A DNA stretch of 64,000 nt from Tomocerus qinae (GCA_020055645.1 CM034547.1:70280884-70344883); one strand, 5' to 3'; shown: positions 11,989 through 25,050, counted from the stretch's first letter. Numbers and translations are program-made. The notes: generated by a model not told the origin, from the sequence alone.

Positions 11989-12104
11989 TCAGTTGGACTA
12001 ATGGAGGTGGACGAGGTGGGTGAGGAGGGCGAGATGCCAGGCCCGGGCAGCGAGAGTCTGTTACATACGAACAGAGCATTAAGCGCTAAATAAAAGGCAA
12101 TAAA
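11989..12104 (+). other. GC-rich candidate exon, strand ambiguous
   Basis: This patch is GC-rich and open on both strands. Plus strand: an acceptor-like site (TTTGTCCTTCAATTCAG) ends at 11,992; an ATG at 12,001 opens 30 codons, acidic at the start (MEVDEVGEEGEMPGPGSES), stopping at 12,091-12,093; AATAAA follows at 12,099. This could be a last exon. Minus strand: an acceptor-like AACAG lies near 12,070; the open frame reads LSLPGPGISPSSPTSSTS and then an acidic/basic tail, ending in TAA at about 11,941. This could also be a last exon. Third codon positions are GC-rich on both strands, so neither wins. I recognise no family. It could equally be a noncoding element with G-quadruplex potential (many GG and GGG runs at 12,003-12,030). 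Confidence 0.25.
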
Positions 12105-12120
12105 GATAAAAATCCCGGCA

Positions 12121-12134
12121 GGACGTTGACGTCC
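12121..12134. repeat. palindrome with ACGT cores
   Basis: GGACGTTGACGTCC is an inverted repeat (6-bp arms, 2-nt centre). It contains TGACGTC, close to a cAMP-response element. It lies just after the GC-rich candidate exon. Confidence 0.5.
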
Positions 12135-12199
12135 CAGCTACAAAACAATAGCAAACAAAGTGAAGCAAAATTTTAGGGCTCTTTTTCCTTATCTACGGA

Positions 12200-14280
12200 A
12201 ATAGATGCACATTTCAGCTCTTCGCAGATAGCTCGATCTGACTGAGACTCGGAGATGGAACTGTAAAGGGAGTTCCGTAATGTGCAGTCCGATTCAAATT
12301 CATCCACATAACTATACACTATAGTCTACATCTACAACTTAGTAATATATTTCTTAGGCTCAGCTTCCAATCGCGGTTTCGTGTCCACAGCCCTGTAGAC
12401 ATTTACATGCAACGAAAAGTTATCTGGAATATACTTATAGGGAGTAGGTGGAAGTGAGTGAGTGTTGTTGGAAGTTGAGTTCAGGTAGATCTCAGTTGGT
12501 TTCGCTCTAAATGCTCCGTTTATGCTCACGTTAGTTCTCCCACAGCAAAACTTTATGGAATTACGAAGTGAGTCTCCATAGAACAATGCAAGTCAAGCGG
12601 AGGCAAGTCGTCCGCACTGAAGAGATGTGGAATTGGAGGAGGAAAGGAGAGAATTCGGGTGAATAGTTGAAGCTGGATTTACCTTACGATTACGATTACA
12701 TTTCCCAGGGCATTCGAATTTTATAAATGATCGGAGGAAGGGGGAGGGCTGTTTAGCATTGTGCAAGAGGAATGGAATCCCCTCGAATCACAACAACGCA
12801 ACGCTCGCTGTGTACACAGCAGATAACGCCGGTATTAGCTCCCATTATAGCCTATGCATATTTTATATGCATTCTCAATGAACTTTGCATTCCTGCAACT
12901 TCAAGCTTTGTCCTCGCACAATCCAACTCATATTCATTCTAAACAAACCAACTGAATTCTAAATGCCCACGGATTCTTCTCAGGACAGCGAAGAACCATT
13001 TACCTGCCCAACTACTGTATTTATTTATTCCTCCTGTCCATAAGCCTTCGTTTATCTATAATTATTAATCTATTCGAGTCTTTATTATAAGAATGGAGTT
13101 TTCAACATTCGTCCATTTCAAAATAGTATTTAGGCCCTGGAAATGATTGGAATTGTATTCATACTAGACGAGAGCCACAGTCACTCACATGCTCTTGTGT
13201 ACATGGCAGAAAGGAACGAAATGTTTTGAAGCGCGTTGGCATGTGTAATTAGAGCAGTGCAGTGTGGTTACTTTAATTAGACGGTTCAGTTCTGTTCCAT
13301 CTATCTACTCGGTAAACCACGCAAAGCAAGGTACGAAACCGAGGAGCCTAATGGGTTGACAATTTCGTGTCAATAAATACTAACTGACTAAAAGCAAAGT
13401 TGAACTTGTTCTCTTTTTGTATAAAATACAAATGGGGTTAACTGTTATATATATAATATATACTCCTGTAGGGATAATGTTACTATATTATATTATGTAG
13501 CTACATTATAATAGTAGCTCTAAATAGTAATATAATTTTCCATCCATTATTTTATAACTTACTAAATAACAGAAATATTACATTAGCAACTCTTAGCACT
13601 GGGAATATCTCCCTGCATAATTTGTTTTAGTTCTAATTGAATCACGACGAGTGTCATTCAATTTGCAAGATGGCTGATGACTTTGAATAGTCTGAATTAG
13701 ATTAAGTTTGAATGTAAATCATTTGCATTTATGGTGTGCAGTGTTACAATTAAATTGTGTCTGAAGGAGTGTAGCATGTGATGACAAAATGGATTTTGGA
13801 TAGTTGCCCATAACTGATAGGTATAGAGCAGCTGCTACTATTTCGGTTATTCTAAGGTAAACAAACCAAGTCTGATAGGAAACCGGCAATTATAAGTAGA
13901 GAAGAAGGGCTTTGAAGTTTTGTTACAGGGAAAAGGAAATCAAAGCGCTATGGAAAAGCCATACGCTTCGACTGGGCTTAAATGAGTGATATTATTGCGT
14001 CGGCCCCAGCAGTGCTCATTTATTTTATCTATGTAGGTATTAATTTATTAATAAGGCAGGTCGCTTCTCCTACAGTGTCTTGTCAGTCACTAGGGCTTTA
14101 AGAGTATATCTCCATCCATTTCCGTTATGTATAAGCTGATCGATGAGGTCTGTAATATTAATTATTTTTAGATGGGCAATGAGTGGATATATCCACACAG
14201 ACAGGAGAGAAATTAAATTCTATGCTTAACCAATGACTTTAGCTCTCTGACAGAGAACAGTGGAAACTAATGCAGGTACG
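12200..14280. other. noncoding DNA
   Basis: No gene supported. Short G-rich then C-rich alternation occurs around 12,600-12,800. Around 13,440-13,560 the DNA is very AT-rich, with TATATATAATATATA-type runs. Confidence 0.5.
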
Positions 14281-14760
14281 CCGTATCAGGTCAGGATGAA
14301 GTCTATAGATTCAATTAGAGTGTGGGTTGAAATGAGAGCACATTGACTTTCCTGGAGTCTGTGGAGGAAATGCACATGGATGAAGCAGAAAGACATCAGA
14401 GACTAATAATTGTAGCACTTTGTACACACGGCCAGGCACACTAATAATTATGCTTTGCAAATATGCCATCTGCTCTCTCGTTGTGTGTGATATGATTCAA
14501 GGAAAACAAAATGTGTGCGATGCTGATAATAATGATAGGGAATGGAGGGAGTCCCGGAGTGAGCGTTTGGACACACGTAAGTAAGTAAGAGAAGTAGGAG
14601 TGGAACGGAGTGAATCCCCATTTTAGTCAAAGGTAGGACAACCATGAAATGAACTTTAGTCCAAAGTGTACATTTACAGATCCGTTCTTCCCTCTCTACT
14701 CAGTCTGACTGCATTTACGAGGCACTCTTCGTGTACACACACTGTTATATGGCTATACTA
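14280..14760. promoter_or_regulatory. G-rich to C-rich skew switch, pivot near 14.66 kb
   Basis: 14,281-14,640 is G-rich (for example about 21 G to 8 C at 14,521-14,580), with AAGT repeats at 14,579-14,590. 14,670-14,760 turns C-rich. A further G-rich block follows at 14,820-14,930, so the units are close together here. Confidence 0.35.
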
Positions 14761-15190
14761 TGAATTGACTCTGTCCTACTACAGAGTGTTCTGGTGATTT
14801 ACATAATATCCCTACTGCAATGTTTGTGGAGTTGAGAGTAAGTACAGAGAGAGAGGAGATAGTAGTAGAGTGTGGGATGGAGAGAAAGCGAGTGAGTTAT
14901 TCGCAAAGCTGAAAAGGCTTAGCTGAGTGGAGAAAAGCTCATGTAACTGCACGTAGTTGATGGTCCTCTAATTACCTCGCGGGGATTTTCGTTTAGTCTA
15001 CTCATTTAGCAGCACGTTATATTTGTACACCAAAGGATTATTACTTCCATGCAGACCCACTGCAATAACCCCTCTCCAACATGTAATACCTATAATATTG
15101 TATGATGTACTAAATATATGCCTTTGTAATCTCATTTCTTTACACAAGTTTCATAATAATAAACAGTTTCTTGTCTCGTAGTATACTAAA

Positions 15191-15204
15191 GTCGGTGAAC
15201 CGAC
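15191..15204. repeat. short hairpin
   Basis: GTCGGT and ACCGAC are separated by GA. It is small and isolated, with no known role. Confidence 0.45.
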
Positions 15205-18190
15205 CAGAAAACAGATCTGCGAACTTTGCTACTCAAATTCTAAAACTCTCAAGATTTAGTAGAAAATTCTAAGTAGACACACTTAACATTGTACTGCAGA
15301 TAGTATAATTAAATCTTGGGGTTGGGACAGGTATTATTCCAATGCTAATTTAATTTACAGATGAATAATATATTGCATGCGAGTATTTTAAGATGATAAG
15401 TACCATGCAGACAGCAGATACTCGGCTCACTATTACTTACGCAAAATTACTACCTGTATACATAATAATTACGGTGCACAGGCCATACTTACTTAGCTAA
15501 TGCATGTGATGTTAATTTTAATTCATGGGTAAAGGAACTAACAACAACGCAAATACATAAACGAGCTGTTTACTTAAAACATATCGCTCATGCAATGCAT
15601 CGCATTTGCTGTACAAATTAATTTTCAAGTTAGCGAATGACTTGCACTAGTAATACGAGAATTATTGTGGTTATGATACAAGAATTTATTATTGTGGTTA
15701 GCAGTGAGTGCTATCTCCTCCGGTGGTGTCACTCGGTGACTACATGCAAATTGACACCAAGAGTATACTTATTCGTAGTGCAACGGAAACGTGTACACGA
15801 ATACAATTATTAAGAGTCTTTGCATCTCGATGTATTCATGTGCATTGAAATTGAAAACTTGTTGTGGCGAGTTGTCGGCTGATGTGTGAATGACTTTGCT
15901 CTACTCTTCGACTTTGTGGAAACATTGCCTAGTGTAAAATGGTACATCTGCTAGCAGGATTTGGATTTGCTATGCTCTCGTTCTTCTGTCATCATTTGGC
16001 GTGATATGGTCTGATGCCTTTTGACGTAAATGTGCTAGCTTGGGGAGAGTGAAACAAAACGATAGCACAATAATAGAGAGACAAAGAGAATGACTTTCCT
16101 CTGAGTCGGAATTCAAATAAATAAATTATTGACAGGACGTTCTGAGTTGGAGGATTGGATTTCGTTCGATGATGGCAGTGGATTAAATGCTAGAACTGCA
16201 CACGTGACATGACATGAAGCAAATGCTGATTTGATTTCCAAAGTCTGACTACCTGCATCTGCTTCCCTTCAGCCTCGACTATTTCATGTCAGTAGTTGGA
16301 GGTATTTTGTATGTGCATGTAAATGCAAATGCTGCTTGTATATAATCTCATGAATGTGGTGTGTGTGTCTCCTGTTGGTACAAATCATCGAGCGAGAAGT
16401 TGAATTACATAGCAGTTACATACTAGTTGGGAGTTTTTTGCTGTCAGAGTCATAGAAGGCAGGCAGGCCAGGCCGAGGCTGTTAATCTTTCAGGTATTTC
16501 ATGTGTGGGTGCTTTCCTAGGTATTAATTCAGTCTTCCTTTTTTCTTGTTATCCTATGCTTTACATTTATAATATTTCATATCATGTGCCCACCAACACT
16601 TCATGTTGACGTTTCAAACCTAAGTCTTACAACTTACGCTATAAAGTATGCGCATCTAAACAATACACAAAAAGTACCTACGAGTCTACAACTGTACAAT
16701 AGTACGTTGGGTAATGGTATAAGACTGCAACTACGAATGCCATAATAAGGTACTTACTTAGTCATATTTACCTACAGGCATGCATGCATTATATTTGAAT
16801 GGATTCTGTGGATATACTATGAATATACTTGTTCTCTGTTCTACTGAATCACAAACACCATTCGTCATTCCATTTGTTTGTGCACAGAAAAAGTGGACAA
16901 CGTTTAGGGATAATGTACTTAAGCTGTATGGTTGCGTAATGCAGGTCGGTGGAAAGAAATTTACATAGCTTACGCTTGTGTTACTTGTAGTAGTCAGTAG
17001 TACATTGCACATGTTCCCGATTGTAATGAAATTCAGTTTGTATTGAAATACATCGGTACAGGTTTTTCGGAGTAGTCAAAATTGCAAACTTGATCTTGTT
17101 ATAAAAATATATTTGTATAGAATGTTGCACATTAAATTCTTTCAGAAATCGTTCCTTTTGATTTAAATATTTAAAAAGGTGAACGTTTAAATACGTCCCG
17201 GGATATTTTAATACAAACCGATTTTCAATACAATTAACAGTAGCATATTGTTGGACTCCTGGTTAGAGATTGTTTATCAGATTAAGCTAGCTTAGTAAAC
17301 TTAGGAAGGAGAGGTACCTTGGCTGGTGGATGTTAATGCAATGTCAATATTATTCTACCGTCATCATAGATTTTTTCTTGGCGTAACTCACTTAAGCATT
17401 AGGATATAACAGAGAAGTATGTACAGGCAGATATGGAATGGCTCTCTAATCTCCATACGGAGATATTAATGGAAATTAGTGCCACTTTGTCGTTGGGAGA
17501 AGATTGCAAGACCGCAGGAGCTCACCAAGAGCTCGAATTAACTCCATTGGCTTTCCCTCATTTTGACAGGAGAACTGCACTCTGCTCATCTATCACCTCA
17601 CAAACTGGTCTAATTACACGATATGCCCCTCTCCTGTTACCACTTACCCACTCCAGTCCCACATGACTAATGGCACATTTTTAATCCTAAACCGGAATGT
17701 AATACTGGCCAGACTCATAGCCATATAGTCGAAGTATGTACAAAATTGACTGTAAATACCTACACCAGGCCAAGTAGGGTTGTTACTTAGCTGGATGGAT
17801 TTTATGCCAATGATTCTAATGCAAATGTGGTGAAACATGTAATTAGCTCGTCGAAAGGGATGGCGCAACTTCCATGGAAAATCTTCATTATCTTCTTACT
17901 TTTTCTGAAGAAATGTGTTAAGGCGGTGGTCAGAAATGTTAATAACAGAGCAGGTGAATTTGCAATTGAAAAGATGCTCGGCTCAGTCACACCTATTCAA
18001 TGTAATCTTACGAAATGGACTTGCAAATAATTCAGATGTGAATAAACTTGTGAAGGGGTTATTACAAATAAATCTTCACTTTGCGAAGATTACAATTGAA
18101 ACTATTCTGCGTGGGCACTGACACTTTGCCGTCCGTCAGATCTTAAGGCAGCCTGTCAAACCGTAATTCAGAGAGAAAACACGATTGAGA
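15205..18190. other. noncoding DNA
   Basis: No recognised gene. An ATG frame of 77 codons at 17,433-17,666 has mixed composition but no family match and no splice signals. A perfect AT palindrome (TTTAAATATTTAAA) lies near 17,163. Confidence 0.45.
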
Positions 18191-18197
18191 TCAGGTA

Positions 18198-18249
18198 GGT
18201 ACTACATGTCTATGTAGTGCCACGTCCCTCTGCCTTGTACTAGTACAAG
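18198..18249. repeat. pair of adjacent hairpins
   Basis: First hairpin, about 18,198-18,221: GGTACTACAT and ATGTAGTGCC form 10 pairs (one T:G) around the tetraloop GTCT. Second, 18,234-18,249: CTTGTACTAGTACAAG, a perfect 16-bp palindrome. They are separated by about 12 bp, which is unusual. They might be a decayed transposon end, a protein-binding site or chance. Confidence 0.5.
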
Positions 18250-21220
18250 ACGGAACAACTATCCATAACATCTTCCTGCATAAATATCCCCTCTTAAGTT
18301 CAGAAGGAATAATGTAGCAATGATTTCCGTTTGTGTATGTAATATGGTCGAGTTAAATCTGCAAGGTATCAGAACTATGTACATATTAAACGGCAGGGTC
18401 ACAATATTATCAATAAACTGATGTTTATATCTATTTTATTCTAAAACATTTGAACAAATAGGACAAATATAAAACCCGTAAATGTTTTATCCAATGCCAG
18501 AAGAGAAGACAGCTTTAGAGTTTTATGCCGAAAAGTTGCACAAGTTTTTGAAATAATGAATTTGCCTATTCCCAACCCTGGTTTTGGAAGTCTCCATGAA
18601 AATTCATTGTATAAGGAGATTCCTACACGATGGTACAGCCTTTATTGCTTTTATCGGTAGATCAGAGAGAGCATGTGTCTGTTCTTGTATTATATTGAAC
18701 ATAATTCTTGTCTAACAACAAACCACTGGACAGGTAGGCCGTTCATTTGACAAAATAATCGAACAGGGGCATTTGCTAATGAAGCCAGTGGGTCGGACTG
18801 TTTGACCCAAACCTCTTCGTCTTTTTCAATCCAGACTATTCTTCAATCGACCATTTCACTCTAAGTAAGTAGGTAGGTGCCTACAGAATGATTTTGCATT
18901 GAGTAGATAAGTGCATGCCCATCCACACAGGGTCCAGTTGAATGAATTCGAGTCAGTCGAAATGCATAGATAAGGCTTTATGTGAGAAGAAGACTTGCAT
19001 AACTCAGAACGAGTGAGGTCGTTGTCTAGATTGACATGTTCTGGGATGCTATTTGGTTGGCAATAGAAAAGAGAGATAATTGCATTGGTATTAAAATGGA
19101 GATTGGCCACGCAATGCAAATGCAGCATCAGTCTCTCTCCCTCTCTCTCACATAAATTAGTCCCTTGGACTTTTACGGCCAGAATCATTGTCAATGCAAA
19201 AAGAGTGATAGTGCTAAGTAAAGCAATTGCCTCTCCACTAAAATCCTCTCCTCTCCCAACAACTGCTAAGCACAGGTGAAGATAAATGTCTCGCTATACA
19301 ACTACAATTTCAGTCCGATGCAAAATATTACGTTCGGTTTCTCCTAGCTCCATAAATGGTCAAACTGCCGGACAGAACGTTCTATTGTTCTCTCTCAAGA
19401 TTAAAAAATATTCCTACAAAAAACTATTTATCTACTTTGTGCTCAAATGCTACTCAATCCAGTTGTCTGCCTGCCTACCTGATCATTTCCCTTTATCGCT
19501 GCAACTTGCATTTTTATTCCCAAGGGATTACTTACAAGTACGATTAGATTAGAGAGAACTACCTATATCCACGTATCCTAGTAGTATTTATTTCTAATCA
19601 CTCAATAACTTTATAAGGCAAGATGATGAGGACTGGGAGCAAGCAATAAGAATCTCCGAATTCCAAGTGCATGTGGTTTATGGCTCTTAATGAGAGCAAA
19701 ACGAGTAAGGCCATGCATGGCATATCTAGGTACACATCATGGAACATACGTATTATTATACTCCTATTGAACTACTTATGCAGTAGGGCAAAACTAGTAG
19801 AAATAAAATTCAGAATACTATCAGTTGGATATATAAGTAGTGCAGGATTTTAGATAAATAATATTCTTGTAGGGGATAGATATATATAATACTATAATAC
19901 GAATGTTATCAGTGGAAATGTATTGTTGCAGGAGGGCATGATTAAATGATGTGATGGAGCACGACTAGCTCGGAGAGGAGTTGAAAGTGAGTAGGTGGAG
20001 TGGCACAGTGATTTAGATATGCCATGCCATCATTATCATTAAGATAGCATTCAATGTAGCTAGTAAATAAGTACCTGTGCACATGGTAAGTACACACTTA
20101 ACTGTTATAACATTATCCTTTAGTAATGAGTGCACATGCTCATTGTTAAAAATAACATTGTACAATGCATGACACTGGACTATTCAAAGGAATTATGCCT
20201 ACTAGGGCGTTTCGTTCGTAAACCTTGACTTGGGAGATTAAACCTCTTCAGACATAGATGCCTGTATTATGCCAAGTAGTCTTGGTGTGGGAACATCGTG
20301 TGTGCATTTCTTTGGCTGAGTCTATCTGGCTGGAGTAATTTGGTCTTGGTCTCTTCGATTGGTTTCAATGGCTTCACACAAGATCAGAGTTAAATGATCC
20401 GTGCACATTGTGTGGTTTTGGATTTTAGATCTGCCTCTCTCTCTCATCCCGAGTTATCAATGCTTCGCATTTAAGGAAGAAGGACCCATTATGCAACACT
20501 TTACAATTTATCGAACGAGCATTAGCAGTTCATGGACGGGTATCTCCGTCCGTGTACAGCACTACTGTTGGCTGTGAGAGATCCTTTCGTTGAGGGAATG
20601 AATGGAGACAGGATGACTTAGTGCTTGTGGCGTTTGCCTACACACACTCATTATCACCATAAGTCTAGCGTATCGACTCTACGAAATGGGCGAGAATCAA
20701 ACAGACCCATAACCGACGAAAATGACTAATGATTTTACAGGCGTCAACTTATTCAAAATCTTCCTCCCTCAACCAAAAAGTAAATCAATTAAAATAAACA
20801 TTAGTTTACATTCATCCATCCATTATTATTTTAAGCTTATAGGGTCTGCATGCTCTCCACCTTACTCTCCTGATGTGATTCATGTACTACTACATTTAAT
20901 CCGCACCTAAGCTCTATAATTTAAATGGATGAAATATCTCAGTTCGAGTTGTGAACTCGTGTCATCCGGTAGCTCATTCAGAGTGATTGCAGATTAGCTG
21001 TTTGTCACATTTACATTTTCACATCCTATTAAAGTAATCCATTATTGAATGGTTGGAGCGAAGAAAAAACAAATATTTACATTTTTCTGTGGACGACGGA
21101 ATAAAGTTGAGAGTCGTAACTCCTCACACGGATTCAGTGGAGAGAGAGAGTGTATGGACGTTTGTAGTAGTAAGTTGAGATAAGGAAGGTGGTCGGGAGA
21201 GGCAGCAGACATCCTCTCTT
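18250..21220. other. noncoding DNA
   Basis: No gene or repeat recognised. The open frames are short and low in complexity. A small hairpin (CGAGTT, loop GTG, AACTCG) lies near 20,946. Confidence 0.5.
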
Positions 21221-21224
21221 CGTG

Positions 21225-21249
21225 ATTACATTATACAACATAATGTAAT
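21225..21249. repeat. 10-bp perfect hairpin, 5-nt loop
   Basis: ATTACATTAT and ATAATGTAAT flank the loop ACAAC. The outer sequence has CCTCTC on the left and GAGGAGG on the right, which could extend the stem after a bulge. No known microRNA seed is recognised. Confidence 0.6.
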
Positions 21250-21639
21250 TTGAGGAGGCTGTGAAAGGAAGGCAATAAGGTGCTCTTTATTCCCTCAATT
21301 TATGCATCTGGACTGAATCGAAGTCTTCGAGACTCGACTTGTAACTTTCCTCAATGCTAATGCTGCACAGCCATGAACTATGAACTGCAAACTTCGTATA
21401 ATATCTCATACATTATGATGAGTCATCATCAAGAAGTAGTGGAAGTCAGTTCTGCAAAAGACATCTTACTGCCTATGCACTTAAAACAAAATAATAATAT
21501 AAGTAATTGTAATACTAATAGCACAGCATATGATATAGGTGTATGTACTATAGTATGGACTTGTTATCCTGTTCTTGGTTGGTACTACAATTTGAGTGTT
21601 GTGGCAGCCTTGACATTAGGAATAGAAATATTTTCGTCT

Positions 21640-22330
21640 TGGATGGGATTGTGCTGGTGAGGTAAGTAGGAGAGTGTTGTAGAGGAGTAGTAAGGTGATG
21701 TGCACATGGATGGATATTATTATTAGGTACGAGTGTGTAGAGAGAGGTAGAGGGAGGGCATAAAGGAGTTAATAGGAAAGTGCCTTATTAGGAGAAGGTG
21801 CTCAGCCAGTTAGACCAAGTTGGTTCGCTGATTGCATTGCATTGTGAGAGACCTTTTAGAGTAGAGTTCATCCCGAGTTGGGAGGGTCGGGCGGGTTGAG
21901 GAGAGTCGCTGGAGTGCAGCCTTGCAGGACGCGGACGTGACTTTAACTAATATTCGTCTCGGGTTATTTGAGATGATGAACACTCCAATTTGCTTATTTC
22001 ATTTTATTATGACTTTTCCATGCATTACATTTTAGATTAGCCCGGGCTGTGCTCCTCAAATCAAATCTCTCCCAGCAACATTTCTTTTCTCTATTTTATT
22101 GCCTCTTCCTCCACTCACTCACTCACTCACTACTCTGCAGACTTTCATTTCCACATTTCATTCTAATTCAACTCCCAACTAATACACTTTCATTTAAAAT
22201 ACACTTTTCTGGCAACGCTCACTCTCATTTCCTCTCCAAGGCTATTTACATTTGCCAACTCCAGAGATTGCATTTCATTCACCTAATTATTCTACAAGTA
22301 TACATTCTTATAAATTATTCCAAATTGCAG
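21640..22330. promoter_or_regulatory. strong G-rich to C-rich skew switch, pivot near 22.0 kb
   Basis: 21,661-21,720 has about 23 G to 2 C; 22,081-22,140 has about 3 G to 22 C. It is among the most extreme units in the window. The C-rich side includes the (CACT)n tract. The 110-codon frame on the C-rich side is compositional: Ser, Leu, Phe and His rich. Confidence 0.45.
22112..22130 (+). repeat. (CACT)n microsatellite
   Basis: Almost five perfect CACT units lie within the C-rich half of the 22.0-kb unit. Confidence 0.7.
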
Positions 22331-24109
22331 CCTGTTATTGCACCCATTATTCTATATAGTTATGTCAATTATTACTGCTGAGAATTATTGTTCAAATGAC
22401 ATTCATTCAATTTTCATCAAGACTATATAGGTGTAAGGAATATTAGTATGCAATCTAATTTGGACGAACAATTTTATTAGAGTACATGAATGAAACTGTT
22501 AGGCTGACATGAATATATGCACACTTGATTCGCTTGAGCAAACAAGACCCATTAATTGTAGTCGTTGAATAACGAGAGCACTAAAATTGTTTTTTACAAT
22601 GCAGAGTCACAGAGGAGGAGGATGCCATGAGATGAAGTCCCTACTTGTTACAAGTAGACTCCCTTCCTTACTCCTCTCAACTACACCAACAGAGAATATT
22701 CCATTTCATTGATTACTCGAGCTTGAAGGTTGCACACTACGCCACACATTCATTTCTGAATCACTTGATTTCCCTCTTTTATTTCTCTCTCCGTGATATT
22801 TTTACTAGTGAGTTTTCAGTAGACACTTGTTTGATGTGGTCGTTTGAAAATATCGTAGGACAGCGCAGTCTGATTTATGTATTTGCAGGGGAGGCAAAAT
22901 GGGCAAACAAAACAATAAAATCAGTAAAAGCGTACACAAAGATAGCTACTGAGAATTTCGTAAGTAAACCTCTAAAATGGAATTGGCGGTACTTGCGTTT
23001 AGAATAAGTAAAGCTCAAATGTATTCAAATGAGTCAATTAATGAAGACCGAGCAACGTTTCCGTGTTTATCCTCCAACCTGGTCAGCTATATATGCAGTC
23101 ATAATATTTATATTGGAATCTATCTAGAGAGATATCATCGACAGTTTTTATTAGCGATTGATGCTGTCAGCTGTCGTTGTCAATGGGTTGTTAAATATTG
23201 TTACAAACATTTTAATTCTCCCTAACATCCTTGGCTTAGAGAAGTTTGTTGCCTACTATTAATTCGAAATTCTTTATGAAATTTATGTAAACATGATATA
23301 TAATCACGGGCTTTAGCAGGATTTACGCACTTTCTGCGCTCAGAGTCTTAGAAATTTTATTAGCTCTGAAACAATGCCCGAAAATTTTGATAACCAATTT
23401 GTTAAGTTGTAATAATTGTAATTACTGTTGTGTGTGTGGTGCGAATTGTGAATGTTCTCGACCGATAGACACATAAATATATATTGGATACTAATGCGGG
23501 GAGAGCGAGGTATGGCCAAAAAGTGGGACAAAAAGAATGACGGGACACAATTTCCCAGTGATTTATTGCATGTTGGCTCTGCTCTTTTATAACGCAATAT
23601 AAAACATTTCAGCAATCCATTTCCAGCACTCTGCAACATAAATACATATTTATGTGTAGTTTGTGTAGATAGATTCAGCATATTAAGGGTGTCGGTCTTT
23701 GTCGGCGCAGTCAGTGTAGTGCATCTCCTCAGTGGGTCACACCGAACAAATCTTGTCGGATGCAGCAAAAAATGAAATGTTAACGTACCTTAGCGTTCAT
23801 TTTCTATCCCTATTGGCATTATCCCTTCAAGGAAACAGGGCCATAAAATCTGATAGCTAATCTCCTCCTCCCGTGCCGCTCCAGCAGATCAAAAATATCA
23901 TACTACACAGACTTAAATATTTACTGGCCACTAACAATCTATTTAATTTGTATATATAATTTTTTAAGTAACTGATAGACAATAAAAATGACTCGTTTTA
24001 TTAGTTACAATTTACAATTGTTAGCTTAGATTTCATATAATTTTACTGCATAGGTATATAATTCCAGTCTTGATAGAGCAGTTTTACATGCCTATATAAT
24101 ATTTATGTA
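22331..24109. other. noncoding DNA
   Basis: No gene supported. The longest minus-strand open frame in the window (142 codons, 23,340-23,768) lies here. Its translation has no recognisable domain, and the sequence is of ordinary AT-rich composition. Confidence 0.45.
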
Positions 24110-24111
24110 TA

Positions 24112-24406
24112 GGATGTACCGATAACGATTAGTGAGGGTTACAGAGGTTGGCAAATTATTTCAGTACATAATTCGACAGGTTGTATTACCTGAGCCCGAC
24201 ATCCCGCAGTGAAGTGCAGGTTGCAAAACTGACTTGCTATTTTTAAACGGTCGCATTTTATTACTACTAACCGTCTTATCGGCATTTGATGGTTGGTATA
24301 GTCTAATGTGGGATGTTGGGCTCAGGTAATACAACCTTTCGGGTTATATGCGGCTGAAATAATTTGCCAACCTCTGTCACCATCACTACTCGTTATCGGT
24401 ACAGCC
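24112..24406. mobile_element. MITE with about 99-bp inverted repeats and TA target duplication
   Basis: The left arm starts GGATGTACCGATAACGA at 24,112. The right arm is its diverged reverse complement ending at 24,406 (GGCTGTACCGATAACGA when inverted). The arms align over about 99 bp with scattered mismatches and share blocks such as CAGAGGTTGGCAAATTATTT and GGTTGTATTACCTGAGCCC. A TA lies on each side (24,110-24,111 and 24,407-24,408), which fits Tc1/mariner-type insertion. The central approximately 95 bp encode nothing. It is older than the MULE-like element, judged by arm divergence. The superfamily is inferred from the TA only. Confidence 0.7.
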
Positions 24407-24639
24407 TAAACAATATAACTATGTGTAGTAGGCACTGAGGAGTACTGGGGGCCTTGCATTTATTACCTTCTTCGGAAGTAAAATTTAATACATGAAGGTA
24501 TGCGCTGAGGGACATAAGTGAAAACGTTAATTTTGATTAAGTCTTGACCGACCTAAAGTAAGCGTAAAGCAAGCAAGTTTACATCCAATTTTTATTATTA
24601 AATTGAAAAATATATGGAAAGATTGAAACTGAAAGATAC

Positions 24640-25050
24640 GGTAGAAAATGTGGAATACAGACAGAATGCGTTTTTCAGAGTCTAGTGTGAAGGAGGGATT
24701 AAGAAGGGAGAAAAGCATTTAGGTGACGGGTCAACTAAAGAAGGAATGAAACGAATCGCTTGTCTTGATTATTGACTCTCGCCGAGTTTGGCGTTGTCAA
24801 TTGGAGGTGATAGGCTGGGGAGTTTTGGGACGGGATTGAGCTGGGAATGGAAGTGCCAGGGAGATGGAAACGTTTTTCTCTCTTTGTCCGACTTTCTCTA
24901 ATCAGTTTACCTGCCTTGATACACACAGCCAGCCAACAAACTCCTGCCAGCCACATTTTATCTAAATAGCTAACTCCGAGTCTCGAAAATTCGCACTCAT
25001 TTCTCCTCATTCTCCCAATTCATTTCCTAGTCGACCTCCTTCAATGCGTT
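24640..25050. promoter_or_regulatory. G-rich to C-rich skew switch, pivot near 24.87 kb
   Basis: 24,781-24,840 has about 27 G to 6 C; 24,901-24,960 has about 7 G to 21 C. The change is sharp. Confidence 0.4.

Noticed and set aside
14920-14990. tRNA-like A box (TTAGCTGAGTGG)
   Set aside because: No B box (GGTTCGA type) follows at the right distance, and acceptor and T stems do not form.
22889-22959. 71-nt stretch between TTTGCAG and GTAAGT, open in one frame
   Set aside because: The donor is preceded by TTC rather than AG, the sequence is AT-rich like its surroundings, and the translation is unremarkable.
23340-23768. 142-codon minus frame, longest in the window
   Set aside because: Low-information translation, no domain, and within the length expected for chance in AT-rich DNA of this size.
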